Below are positions 25,916 to 35,900 of a stretch of DNA of 64,000 bases, one piece after another. The position numbers and the translations under genes are program-made. Below the pieces are notes generated by a model that saw nothing but the letters and a program-made list of their open reading frames with translations, searched no databases and had not been told where the DNA came from. Location: assembly GCF_904063055.1 (NCBI RefSeq), contig NZ_CAJFCN010000003.1:124001-188000 (forward strand), written 5' to 3'. The stretch is from Pseudomonas paracarnis (lineage in GTDB: Bacteria > Pseudomonadota > Gammaproteobacteria > Pseudomonadales > Pseudomonadaceae). How positions within the stretch are numbered: the first letter of the stretch is position 1; each line of letters starts with the position of its first letter.

Positions 25916-27673
25916 CTCTATGCCGGCGACCGCCTGGGTTTCGCCAGTGGCAAAGACACCACCATCGGTGGAGCAAATCTGAGAGGCGATGAAGTGGTGG
26001 GGCGTGTGGGCGGCGACCTCAAGGTTTCGTCGGTCGCTGATACGGGCAAGGTCAAGGGCAAAGAGTTTGATATCAGCGTTACGGCCACCATCGGCCCGGG
26101 TGCGGGTGTCAGCGGCTCGGTCGGCTTTGGCAAGACCACAGGCAAAACGGACTGGGTCGAAGAGCAAACCCGTATCACCGGCAAAAATGCCGTCGATATC
26201 AGAACAGAGAACCATACCCAGATCGACGGAGCCGTCATCGCCGCTGACAACGGCAACCTGAAACTGGACACCGGCACCCTCGGCTTCAGCGATATCGCCG
26301 GGCAAGACAAAGAGCATGGGTACTACCTGAACGTAGGCGGCACCTATAAAGCCGGGAGCAGTGAAAGCAAAGGCAACACCGTACAAGACAGCAGCCAGGC
26401 GGGCAAAGGCAAGGAAGGTAAGACCGGTTGGAGCGTTGAGGGTTGGAACTACGAGAAAGAACGTGAACAGATTGTCCGCGCCACGGTGGGGGCAGGTGAA
26501 GTCGTTGTGCGCAAGGATGCTGAGACGGGAGGTGACTCTACGGCCGGGTTGAACCGGGATGTGGGTAAGGCCTATGAGATCACCAAGGATGATGAAAAAC
26601 GAACGGATTTGTATGCGAGTAGTTCGTCCATTGATGCTGTGCTCAAACCTGGAGAAACGCTGAAGCAATGGTCTGATGGGCTACTCAATTACGATAAAAC
26701 GGCGTTGGACAACTTCAACAAGGCCGCCGGGGCATTGCATGCATTAGTCAATCGAGTGGAAGTCATGCAGGGCCGTCCGATGGATGCTCGTGCAGAAGCC
26801 ATGGCCGGCAAAGACTTGGCAGAAAGCACGCTTGAAGCCCTCATTCTCTCTGGTATGAGTCCTCGATCGGCAATGGCAAAAATGGGGGATCCCGAATTCA
26901 TCGACAGCGTCCTGAGAAGTATGGCGTCGTTAAATGGGATCGAACCCCAGGTGCTTAGCGACGCGCAGAAGCTTGTTGAGTCGAGCACCTATAAACCCGA
27001 CCCTCAGGCAGTGGTACTGGATACGTCGGAAGTCAACCCGACAGGGATTGAAGAACTTCAAGGTCTGATTCGTCAACTCGGGGAAATACAGGCTTATAAA
27101 AACAAACATCCTGAGAGTGTGGAAGCCATAGCCTATGTGTTGGCCGCGGCTCAAGGCCCGAAAGGGGTTGCTCAATTCATTGCGATGAAGGCTGTTGAGG
27201 GGACCGAGGCGGGGCAGGCGATCTCGAAGAATATAGACAAAGCGAATGCGTTCGTCGGAAAGAAAGTCGCTCAAATCATCGAAGGGACCGAGCTGAATCC
27301 GACGTATGACAGCGACAAATATCTGATTGGCGGTGGTGAGCTACTTTCCAGTATTTTATTTGGGGCGATGCCTGCTCGAAAAGGTAAGGGCGGTAAAGAT
27401 TCCGAGGCAAATTCTCCTCGTCCTCTTGCCGAACCTGTCTATAGGACAAATAAGGAGGCCAAGCAGGCTGCAGAAGCGTTGGGGTATAAAAAAATCAACG
27501 AAACAGTTCATGATGGGCAGGCTGTTTTCAAACAGGGGAATTTGTATATCACTAGGGACCTTGACGGACATAACGGAGGAGCATGGAAAGCAGCTAAATC
27601 GGTTAAAGCGCTTGGCTCGAAAGATACGAGACTGGGTACTTTTGACGTGAATATGAAACGTATTGGTGAATGA
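25916..27673 (+). pseudogene. orphan CdiA C-terminal module with Ntox21-like nuclease domain
   Basis: This is a displaced effector C-terminus. It starts mid-codon-context at a sequence matching the main effector gene from 22241 (LYA-x-DRLGF-x-SG-x-D) and keeps the shared pre-toxin region (KGKEFDISVTATIGPGAGVS ... EKRTDLY) to about 26645. After that it is unrelated. The last ~75 residues (GYKKINETVHDGQAVF, YITRDLDGHNGGAWKAA, DTRLGTFDVNMKRIGE) resemble the Ntox21 / ECL CdiA toxin, a colicin-E3-like 16S rRNase; this is by motif memory. There is no signal, TPS domain or good start codon (a GTG at 25994 is the first candidate). It is likely silent until recombined into the main gene. The frame is otherwise intact over 1.75 kb. 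Confidence 0.75.
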
Positions 27674-27674
27674 A

Positions 27675-27872
27675 ATGAAAAAAACTGAGATGCCGGATTG
27701 GATTACACGTGGGAAGACCATTTCTGAATTAATTGAAGAATTACGCTCATTTGAGGATCAAACTCTTATGGTTGAGATTTCAGTTGACGGTGGCGTAAGT
27801 AAAAAGCCAATCAGCTTGGTTGGGAAGGAAGGTGGTGTCTGTGTTTTATTTAATTGCGAGTCGGATTTTTAA
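27675..27872 (+). CDS. candidate immunity protein for the orphan module
   Basis: This 65-residue protein reads MKKTEMPDWITRGKTISELI, continues FEDQTLMVEISVDGG, and ends VCVLFNCESDF. The ATG at 27675 is preceded by GGTGA and lies one base after the stop of the orphan toxin frame, a coupling typical of toxin/immunity pairs. A second, truncated copy exists at 25730-25828. I do not recognise a named immunity family; it is much shorter than the known ECL CdiI protein, so the pairing is inferred from position. Confidence 0.65.
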   Translation: MKKTEMPDWITRGKTISELIEELRSFEDQTLMVEISVDGGVSKKPISLVGKEGGVCVLFNCESDF

Positions 27873-27924
27873 CGCGGGCTATGGTAGTGCCGGGGGGGCG
27901 TAGAGCAGAATAGATGGGGCTACG

Positions 27925-28002
27925 GTGACTCTACCCGACACTGCGGCCAATCGAATTACGGGCAAGGTCAAATGCAAAGAATTCGATATCAGCATTATGG
28001 CG
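27925..28002 (+). pseudogene. relic of a third pre-toxin copy
   Basis: The bases from 27957 translate to ITGKVKCKEFDISIMA. This matches TGKVKGKEFDISVTA of the orphan module (from about 26040) and the equivalent in the main effector (from about 22368). Upstream similarity (LPDT) is weaker. It ends where a half MITE-like repeat begins, so it is a decayed fragment of another displaced module. Confidence 0.7.
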
Positions 28003-28023
28003 AAAAAAAAAGGGGACAGATTT
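28003..28023. repeat. half MITE-like element, copy 4
   Basis: A run of nine A followed by GGGGACAGATTT reproduces the left end of copies 1-3. The sequence then departs (GAATGGCACTTAATT) and no right end is found. It may be a decayed copy or a related element with a different core. Confidence 0.6.
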
Positions 28024-28184
28024 GAATGGCACTTAATTAACAGCTAACAGGCTGATCTGATTACAAAAAAATGAAGAAAAGGCCGCCCTTGGTCTACGGT
28101 GATAGTTGTGAACACACACCACTCGAACAAGGACAGCCCGCGTGAATCGCAGACCTCAAGTCGTCAGGCATCCACCCGCCATCG

Positions 28185-28520
28185 TCATGACTTGGCCTGC
28201 GCCGAGTACGTTGGTTGTCGGGTGGCCCGCCAATGCAGGATTTGCTGTTGAATATTCCAGTGAATAATCTGCTCGTAGAGCTTCTCGACGAAAGCGACAT
28301 CAAGTTCGGCTTCTACCGCCCATAGTCGCCGCTCCTCAAGCATGGCCGCGACGCGTTCAGGTGCTGGAATGTCCTGTTCGTTGGCTTTGAACTGCGCCGC
28401 AGCCTTTACGTAACGCAGGCGTTTTTGTAGCGAGTCAAGGATCTGGCGGTCAAAAAAGTCGATGCCCGCTCGAATGTCATTGAGGTTCTCGCAGGCTTGT
28501 GGCGGTTTTAGCGGCAGCAT
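28185..28520 (-). CDS. pmsB: isochorismate pyruvate lyase (PmsB / PchB-like)
   Basis: This 111-residue chorismate-mutase-fold enzyme should split isochorismate into salicylate and pyruvate for siderophore assembly. Family marks are IRAGIDFFDRQILDSLQKR, the loop KAAAQFKANEQDIPAPERV with the active-site lysine, and FVEKLYEQIIHWNIQQQI. Length is close to PchB (about 101). ATG at 28520 is chosen; an upstream TTG at 28538 would overlap the pmsA stop by three bases. It is the last gene of the leftward operon pmsCEAB. Confidence 0.88.
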   Translation of the reverse strand: MLPLKPPQACENLNDIRAGIDFFDRQILDSLQKRLRYVKAAAQFKANEQDIPAPERVAAMLEERRLWAVEAELDVAFVEKLYEQIIHWNIQQQILHWRATRQPTYSAQAKS

Positions 28521-28534
28521 GAGGCTGGTCTCTT

Positions 28535-29749
28535 TCAATAATGGGTACGCAAGTTGAATGACGCCGCGGGCAATCGCTCGACGACCGTTTGTTCAGTGAA
28601 TGCTCGCTTGGATCGAAGGGTATTCAGTTGAGCTTCGGCAACCACTTCGTCGATCAAGGCGTCGATCATGCTGCAGTCGTGATGATGAGGTGTGGTGATC
28701 AGGTGTGCCGAATTACCGGAGGTGGCCAGGCAGTATTTCGTCGCAATTCTTTCTGATGGGCAAGGGAACACGACGGTGATGGAGTTTTCGTTGCGCCAGG
28801 CATCAATGCCCGAGGCCTGGAAGCGGTCGACGGCGTACTGTGCCGTGTCCAGGCTGTGTTTGATTCGATGGCGCCATTCAGCCCATGAGTAGCTGCGCAG
28901 TGCCGCCCACATCATCAGGGGTGTGTGGCCGTTGCGCGAGCCGCTGATGGTCTTGTCATGGGCGCGGATATAGTCCACTTCCACTGAAATGCGCGCGACG
29001 TTGTTGCGTTTGGCCACGACAATTCCGCAAGGAATGGGCGAGCCGATCATCTTGTGGCCGGAGACGCAGATCGAGTCGATGCCGTCGGCAAACGAGAAGG
29101 GTTGTGGGTGATCGACGAAGGGCAGGATCATCCCGCTCAAGGCCGCATCAGCGTGCAGGTAGTAGTCGTGGCGGGCAATGCCTGCCTGTTGCAGGCGTTG
29201 CTGGATGGTCACGATATTATCCACGGCTCCACGCATCGTGGTGCCGATGTTGGCGAAGATGATGGGGTGACGCTCCTGGTCGGCGGTTATTTTTGCCATC
29301 AGGTCGTCGTAGTCGATTTCGCCATTGGGCAGCGATTCGACCGCACGGCATTTGATCCGCAATAATTTGACGATCTTTGCCACGGAGTAGTGGGTGTCTT
29401 TCGAGTAGTACAGGGTGCCGTCCGGAAACAGTTCGCGTCCCAGGTAGCAGCCAAACATATTGCCTTCCGTCCCGCCATTGGTGACGTAACCCCAACTGTC
29501 TTCAAGGGCAATGTTGAACAGCTCGGCGAAATACGTCATGACGTCTTTTTCAAAGTCGAACGAGTTCAACAGGTAGTTGCTGTACTCGTTCCAGTCCCCG
29601 CAGTTGTTAATTGAAAACTGCAAGAAACGGTGCAGCTGGGAGTAATCAAAATCGGCTGATTCGGGATACCCAATGTTGAAATACTGATGTGTCACGCAGT
29701 GCTGCCAGAAGCCTTCAAGCTTGCTTTGGTCGGCAGGGGATAAAGTCAT
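28535..29749 (-). CDS. pmsA: pyridoxal-phosphate histidine decarboxylase
   Basis: This 404-residue type II PLP decarboxylase should make histamine from histidine, the amine building block of pseudomonine. The PLP lysine lies in [15 protein letters not shown], and upstream [13 protein letters not shown] and [13 protein letters not shown] are conserved cofactor-binding segments. A strong ribosome site (AAAAGGAG) precedes the ATG. It lies between pmsE and pmsB. The histidine rather than other amino acid specificity follows from similarity to known PLP histidine decarboxylases and the cluster context. Confidence 0.88.
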   Translation of the reverse strand: MTLSPADQSKLEGFWQHCVTHQYFNIGYPESADFDYSQLHRFLQFSINNCGDWNEYSNYLLNSFDFEKDVMTYFAELFNIALEDSWGYVTNGGTEGNMFGCYLGRELFPDGTLYYSKDTHYSVAKIVKLLRIKCRAVESLPNGEIDYDDLMAKITADQERHPIIFANIGTTMRGAVDNIVTIQQRLQQAGIARHDYYLHADAALSGMILPFVDHPQPFSFADGIDSICVSGHKMIGSPIPCGIVVAKRNNVARISVEVDYIRAHDKTISGSRNGHTPLMMWAALRSYSWAEWRHRIKHSLDTAQYAVDRFQASGIDAWRNENSITVVFPCPSERIATKYCLATSGNSAHLITTPHHHDCSMIDALIDEVVAEAQLNTLRSKRAFTEQTVVERLPAASFNLRTHY

Positions 29750-29788
29750 GTCTAACTCCTTTTAAAACGACTGGGTGACGCCGCCCGG

Positions 29789-31624
29789 TCAGGCGGCTAT
29801 CTGCCTCGCGTCTACCAATGACCACCAGCTGCTGAGCGTGGGCGAATCCGCCAGTTCTTCGAAGCTGACGGCAATGCCACGCTCCTTGAGTTCGGCAGCG
29901 AGTCTCATCACTTGCAAGGAGTCGAGGCCATAGAAAATCAGGTTTTCCTCGGGGTCCAGGTCTTCACAGTCCTCGACGAGTTGCCGCACGCGAGTCTGCA
30001 ACCAGGCGCGTGTGGTTTCCGCTGCCAGAAGCTGACGCAGATGCTTCTTGTCAATCTTGCCCACGGGGGTCAGCGGCATGGTTTCGATTAACCGGATGCG
30101 GTCGGGCAGTTTGTATTCGGCGATGCCGAGTTCCATCAGGTGACGTCTGAGCGCGGGCGGCTTCAGGCTCGGGTTGCGTGAGACGACGAACGCGCAGCTT
30201 TTTTCTCCCAGCCTGTCATCGGGCATGGCCACCAAGCCCGCGTGAGTCACATCAGGATGGAGGACGATGAGGTTTTCGATTTCCTCCGAGGCGACTTTTT
30301 CACCGCCACGGTTGATCTGGTCCTTGACCCTGCCGACCACGCGCAAATCGCCGCTGGGCATGAGTTGGACGAGGTCGCCGGAGTAGTAGTACCCCTCGTT
30401 ATCGAACGCCTGGGCATTTTGTTCGGGGCTTTGGTAGTACCCGCAAAAAGTGTAAGGGCCACGTGTGGCGAGCATGCCAGGTTCTCCGTCCGGGACGGGG
30501 AGGCCTTGTTCGTCAACGATTTTGATTTCATCGTCGGGGCTGATCGGACGGCCCTGGGTAGTAAAAATCTGTTCGTCGGAGTCATTTAGCCGGGTGTAGT
30601 TGATCAGGCCTTCGGCCATCCCGAATACCTGTTGCAGCTTACAACCGAGCACGCCGGGCACCTGGCGTGCCAGCGAGTCGGCAAAACAGGCGCCACCGAC
30701 CTGGAGGAACTCAAGCGATTGCAGTTGTTCTTTATGCTCCGGCGCTGCCTGCAGCCACAAGGCGACTGCACTTGGCACCAAGGCCACAGTATTGACTTCT
30801 TGGCGCTGGATGATCGAAAAACAGGTCAAGGGCTCCGGGCTGGGCGCCATGATGATGCAGCCGCCAGCATGTAGAACACCGAGGGCGCCGGGGGAGCTGA
30901 GCAAGAAGTTATGGGCGGCAGGTAGCGCGCATAGAAAGCGCGTGCGTGGCGTAAGTTCGCATACTTGCGCGCTTGCCCTGGCGTTGTAGTAATAGTCGTT
31001 GTGAGTGCGGGGGATGAGTTTGGGGGTGCCCGTGCTGCCGCCTGACAGTTGGAACAATGCGACCTCGCCGGGCCCCGAGGGGGAGACGTTCACGTTGCTC
31101 TCGCTCGGCGTATTGATCCAGTCGGCGAGGTTGTTTTCGTGACGTTGCTCGCCCAACAGCAAGATGATGTCTGGACTTGAACCCACCTCCTTGAAGTCGG
31201 CGATATAGCTGTCGTCACGGAAGACTTCATGTTCGCGGGAGGCAATCAACAACGTTGGCGCGATTTGTTTGGCGTAACTCTTGAGTTCAAGTTTGCGATG
31301 GCTGTAGAGCGCGTTGAGGGGTGCGATTCCTGACTTGAGCAGGGCAAAAAGGACAATGTAAAACTCCGCGATATTGGGCAACTGCACCAGTGCAGTGTCA
31401 CCGTTGCCAAGCCCGCTGGCGGCCAGTCGCGAGGCCAGGTTGGAAGACAATTGGTCCAACTCGGCATAGCTGAAGTGGCGATCGCCGCAAATAATCGCGG
31501 GGGCGTCGGGTTGCGACTGGCTGCGTTCCTGAAGGAGGTGGGTGAGCGGTTTGTCGAGCCAATAGCCTTTGTCCCGATAACGCTGTGCGCTTTCCAGAGG
31601 CCAGTGGTTAAATTCAATAGTCAT
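29789..31624 (-). CDS. pmsE: salicylate-AMP ligase fused to an aryl carrier domain
   Basis: This 611-residue protein activates salicylate and holds it as a thioester. The adenylation domain shows FQLSGGSTGTPKLIPRTH (P-loop), QVFGMAEGLINYTRL, YYYSGDLVQL, VGRVKDQINRGGEKV and the catalytic lysine in PVGKIDKKHLR. The C-terminal ~75 residues form an aryl carrier with YGLDSLQVM, the serine being the phosphopantetheine site. PchD/EntE-type ligases usually lack the carrier, so the fusion is distinctive of PmsE-like proteins. The ATG at 31624 is preferred over a longer frame whose N-terminus would overlap pmsC. Confidence 0.9.
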   Translation of the reverse strand: MTIEFNHWPLESAQRYRDKGYWLDKPLTHLLQERSQSQPDAPAIICGDRHFSYAELDQLSSNLASRLAASGLGNGDTALVQLPNIAEFYIVLFALLKSGIAPLNALYSHRKLELKSYAKQIAPTLLIASREHEVFRDDSYIADFKEVGSSPDIILLLGEQRHENNLADWINTPSESNVNVSPSGPGEVALFQLSGGSTGTPKLIPRTHNDYYYNARASAQVCELTPRTRFLCALPAAHNFLLSSPGALGVLHAGGCIIMAPSPEPLTCFSIIQRQEVNTVALVPSAVALWLQAAPEHKEQLQSLEFLQVGGACFADSLARQVPGVLGCKLQQVFGMAEGLINYTRLNDSDEQIFTTQGRPISPDDEIKIVDEQGLPVPDGEPGMLATRGPYTFCGYYQSPEQNAQAFDNEGYYYSGDLVQLMPSGDLRVVGRVKDQINRGGEKVASEEIENLIVLHPDVTHAGLVAMPDDRLGEKSCAFVVSRNPSLKPPALRRHLMELGIAEYKLPDRIRLIETMPLTPVGKIDKKHLRQLLAAETTRAWLQTRVRQLVEDCEDLDPEENLIFYGLDSLQVMRLAAELKERGIAVSFEELADSPTLSSWWSLVDARQIAA

Positions 31625-31650
31625 AGTATTCACGTGTGAAAAAATTCGAG

Positions 31651-32826
31651 TTAGTGGGCCAATCCGCAGGCGCGCAGCATGGTGCCAAGTTTGGTCTGGA
31701 CTTCTGCCCATTCGGAGTCGGGGCTTGAGGCTTCAACGATGCCTGCGCCGGCGAACAGGCGGACCTTGTTTCGCCTGACCGTGCCGCAACGAATCGTTAC
31801 GACCCATTCGCCATTGCCCTGGGCATCGCACCAACCCACCATGCCGGTGAACAGGCCGCGCTCGAAGGGTTCGACGAAGCGAATCAGGCGCCGGGCGCGC
31901 TCGGTGGGGAAGCCGCACACAGCCGGTGTGGGGTGCAAGCGGCAGGCAAGCTGCAAGGCCGATACAGCCGGGTCTGCCAGCGTACCTTCGATGCGGGTCG
32001 AGAGGTGCCAGAGCGCGGGCGTGCTGATGAGGGAGGGGCGTTGCGGCACATTCAGCTGCGTGCACAGTTTCCCCAGTTGGCTGACGATGTCCTGGGTCAC
32101 GAACCCGTGTTCGTAGTGATCTTTTTCCGATGTCAGCAACCAGTCTGCATTGCGCCGGTCGGCTTCTGGATCGGCCATGCGCTTGGCTGACCCTGCCAGC
32201 GGGTTGGACAGAAATCTCAGGCCTTCCTTGCGGACCAGAAGTTCGGGACTGACACCGATCAGCGTGGTGCCATCAGGCATTGGCACACGGAAGTGGTAGC
32301 CGCTCGGGTTCTGGGTTTTCAGGTTGTGCTGCAGGGCACTCACATCCACATCGTTTGCAAATATCAGCTCGCGTTGAACCGAGAGCACAGCCTTGCGTAC
32401 GTCGCTGTGGCGGAAGTTGACGACGGCGTGTTCCACCGCCCGTTTGAAGGCCTGTTCGTCCGGAATGTTTTTCTGTTCGATCAACTCAGGCAGCGTCGAC
32501 ATACCCGTTTTCGCGTGGATGTCTCGGGTCCGCCATTGCGCGTGTTCGGGAATGTAGAGGCAGGAAGGTTCAGCAGGGTCGAAAGGGATGGCGCCAACGA
32601 TGATTGGGTTGCTCTGGCCAGCTTCGCGCGCCCGATCAAGCGCTTGCGCAATTGTCTGCTGGAACAGGCTATTGGCGTCATCGCCGCCAATGGCAGGTGT
32701 TTCAATTCTCTGCAGCATCCCGGTGACCGCTAACTCGCGATCGCCGGATGTGAACGAAAAACTACGTTGTACCTCTGCGAGTTGCACCTCTTCCATCTCG
32801 GTCGTTCTTAGGGTGCCCGTTCTCAT
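31651..32826 (-). CDS. pmsC: isochorismate synthase
   Basis: This 391-residue chorismate-utilising enzyme is the first gene of pmsCEAB. Marks of the family are LSNPLAGSAKRMADP, EKDHYEHGFVTQDIV, HLSTRIEGTL, HPTPAVCGFPTERAR and the C-terminal GAGIVEASSPDSEWAE. It converts chorismate to isochorismate for PmsB. ATG at 32826 has GGAGGC ten bases upstream; the ATG at 32880 lies inside a Fur-box-like site and would add an unlikely N-terminus. Confidence 0.88.
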   Translation of the reverse strand: MRTGTLRTTEMEEVQLAEVQRSFSFTSGDRELAVTGMLQRIETPAIGGDDANSLFQQTIAQALDRAREAGQSNPIIVGAIPFDPAEPSCLYIPEHAQWRTRDIHAKTGMSTLPELIEQKNIPDEQAFKRAVEHAVVNFRHSDVRKAVLSVQRELIFANDVDVSALQHNLKTQNPSGYHFRVPMPDGTTLIGVSPELLVRKEGLRFLSNPLAGSAKRMADPEADRRNADWLLTSEKDHYEHGFVTQDIVSQLGKLCTQLNVPQRPSLISTPALWHLSTRIEGTLADPAVSALQLACRLHPTPAVCGFPTERARRLIRFVEPFERGLFTGMVGWCDAQGNGEWVVTIRCGTVRRNKVRLFAGAGIVEASSPDSEWAEVQTKLGTMLRACGLAH

Positions 32827-32867
32827 TTGGGGGAAGCCTCCGTGGCCTAGGGATAAAAAGAAATCTT

Positions 32868-32919
32868 GAAATAGAATCATTATCGTTTCTAATATGTGAT
32901 GCTAATCATTACGATTTGT
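32868..32919. promoter_or_regulatory. Fur-box-like sites in the divergent pmsC-pmsD promoter region
   Basis: AGAATCATTATCGTTTCTA and GCTAATCATTACGATTT both resemble the Fur consensus GATAATGATAATCATTATC. They lie between the divergently oriented pmsC and pmsD and could repress both when iron is plentiful. Confidence 0.65.
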
Positions 32920-32937
32920 CAATCACATGAGTGAGCC

Positions 32938-35900
32938 ATGAGAGAGTTAACTTCAATGCAAGCCGCCTGTTGGATCGGGCGGACTGCTCATGCGTTTTTA
33001 GGGAAAGTTTCAGCTCATCTGTATGCCGAATTCGATGGCCATTGCATTGAGCTGGAGCGGCTGCGCAAGGCACTTGAGCAGGTATGTCGGGTGCACCCCA
33101 TGCTGCGAGTCAGGCTGAATGCAGAAGGGCTTCAATCCATTGCTGCGATGGACCAGTCACCGCTATTGGAGGTGGAGGATTTACGTTGGATGAGTGAAGA
33201 GGAGGTTGCGCAGCGCCTGCTCTGCAAGCGTGAGGAATGGACTCATCAGCAGCTTGATCTGTGTCAAGGGCCCGCAGCACGGTTTTGTGTGAGCCTGCTG
33301 GCCAATGATGCGTTTCGGCTGCATGTCGATACGGACATGATCGCCATTGACCCATCCAGTTTTCGCACGTTGATAGAAGACCTGGCAGAGCTCTATGAAC
33401 ATCCAGAGGCCGCTCTGCCACACACGCCATCGTTCTTCGACTGGTATGACAAAGCGCGCACCGATAGCGCACTTAAAACGGCCCGCGACCGGGACCGTCG
33501 CTGGTGGCGCGAGCGTCTGCCTGATATCGCGCCGGCGCCGACGTTACCTTTTCTTGAAACCCCGCCTGACCAGCCGCACAGCGATCGACTCAGCACATGG
33601 CTGGGTCCAGAAGAGCGCCAGGCGTTACAGCGTCTCGCCCGCGAACGCAGAATAACGCTGTCTACCTTGATGATGGGGGTGTTTGCAGCGGCCCTCGGCG
33701 CCCAAACGGGAGACAAGCGATTTCGCCTCAATGTCCCTACGTTCTGGCGACCTGCGCTGGTGGGCGAGGTTGAGCGGATCGTCGGCGATTTTGCCAACAT
33801 GCTGATTCTGGATATCGATCTGGAGGCGGCCCGGAGCCTGGCCGAGCTGTGCAGGCAACTGGCAGGCAATATGGTGGATTTGCTCGAGCATTGCGCTTAT
33901 CCCGGGGTGAACCTGATGCGCGACCTGTCGCGTCATCATGGCGCTGCGCAACTGGCCCCTGTTGTGTTTACCGCCGGGCTGGATCTGTCTGGCGCAGACC
34001 TTCTTTCTGAGCGGGTGCGGCGAGTGTTGGGCCCCATGAACTGGGTGGTTTCCCAAGGGCCTCAGGTTGCGCTAGACGCGCAGGTTGTCTGCGCCGACGG
34101 CGGCATCTTGATCAATTGGGATATCCGTCTGGATGCGTTACCACCCGCCTGGGTGTCGGAGTTTTTCGACCGTTTCGTGCTGATGGTGCGCGAGGTGGCC
34201 GCTTGCTCCGCTGTTCTGGACCAGCCACTCTCCCAGCCAGCGGTTGTCGCAAAACCACTGACCGCTTTACAGCAGGCTTATTTGCTTGGGCGCAGCGCGC
34301 AGATGCCGCTGGGTGGTGTGGCCATGCAAGAGTTTCGCGAGTACCGCGGCGCTATGGATCCGGCACTGCTGCGGAGCCGGCTGGTCGAGATGGTCCAGCG
34401 CCACGAAAGCCTGAGAGTACGCATCGACGCGCAGAAACTCGTGCAGTTCGTCAGCGATGAGGTGCAGTTGAACCTGGACGAAGTCGACCTTACGACCTTA
34501 TCGCCAGAAGAGGCGCTCAACTACGTCGAGGCGCGCCGCGAGGCGTATGCGCATGCGTTGTTCGAGCTGGACCGTTCGCCCTGGAACGTCACGATCTTCA
34601 AGCTTCCGGAGGGCCAGTTGAGCGTCTTCGTACGCCTCGACGCCTTGATTCTCGATGGGCGCTCAATCGCCACCCTCATGGTCGAGCTGTTCGACGGCAC
34701 AACTGGCGAGGAGTCGTTCCCGCAGACGGCATCCGAGCCAGAGGATTTGGACAGTAAGCGCAAGGCAGATTCCGTTTATTGGAAAGCCAAGCTTGCTGCG
34801 GTCAGCGGGGCACCGCGGCTGCCGTGGATCACTGCGCTGGATCGGGTGGGCGCTTCACGCTACGAGCGACAGAGCCTGCTGATCCCCAAGCCTACGTTCG
34901 GCGCCTATTGCAAGTTGGGCGCGCGGCAGCGGCTGTTTAAAAACACCACGCTAATGGCACTGGTGCTGGAAGTGCTCACGCACTGGCTCGATGAGGGTGG
35001 TTTGTGTGTTGCGGTGCCTGTTGCCCCGCAAACGGTCGGTGCCTTTGCGAATCGCTCGAGCTTTATCGCGATCAATTGGAGCGCCGAGCCAGATGGTTTT
35101 GCCGAACGCGCTGCCAAGCTGCAAGTAGATGTGCTGGAAGGGTTGCAGCACCTGAGCTTTTCAGGGGTGGACCTTGCTCGTTTGCTGTTCGAGTCCCATG
35201 GTCCCGGCCCGGTGCTTCCGGTGGTGATCACCAACGGGTTTTCCTGGCCAGTCTCGGCGCAGGGCAGCCCGATGAGCCTGCACGACGGTCTGACCCAGAC
35301 GCCACAGGTGGCGATGGATATTCGCTTCTCGGCCAATGCCGACGGCGAATTGGTGTTCGATATCGACTATGCACGCGCAGTGCTGGAGCCGGAGCTTGTC
35401 GGCGCCGTTTTGAACGCAATCGAAAAGGCGGTCGACCAGGCGACGATAAGCGGGGTTTTGGCCGTTGATGCCAGGGCGATAATCGAAAAAGGCCACTACC
35501 GTTTCAATAGTCGGGTCACTGAAGCGTGCCGCGAAGGGTTTCTCGACAGGATCGCGACCAACATCTTTGATCGGAGCAATACCAAAACTGCTCTTATCAG
35601 TGGTGATCGGCTAATCAGCTATGCCGAACTCGGCCACAGCGTGTGCTGCATCATCGGGGCATTGAAAGCGCGCGGATTATCACGTGGGCAAGTCGTCGCC
35701 ATCTGCCTGCCTCGCAGCCCGGAACATACGATGGTGACGTTGGCGTGTGCTCTGACAGGCGTAATCTGGGTTCCCATCGACGTTTCAGCGCCGGCCGAGC
35801 GGTTGCGTTACCTGCTGGAAAACTGTCAGCCCGATCTTGTGGTGATTGCCCAGCATGAGTCTGTCGGCTCAGTCACGGCTACACCGGCGGAACTCTTGGC

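Noticed and set aside
24404..28023. CRISPR-like interpretation of the repeated 88-bp elements
   Set aside because: Repeats are far apart, irregularly spaced, have terminal inverted repeats, and no cas genes are present.
28071..28145. Small frame MKKRPPLVYGDSCEHTPL
   Set aside because: Twenty-four codons, no ribosome site; could be an IS remnant but nothing supports it.
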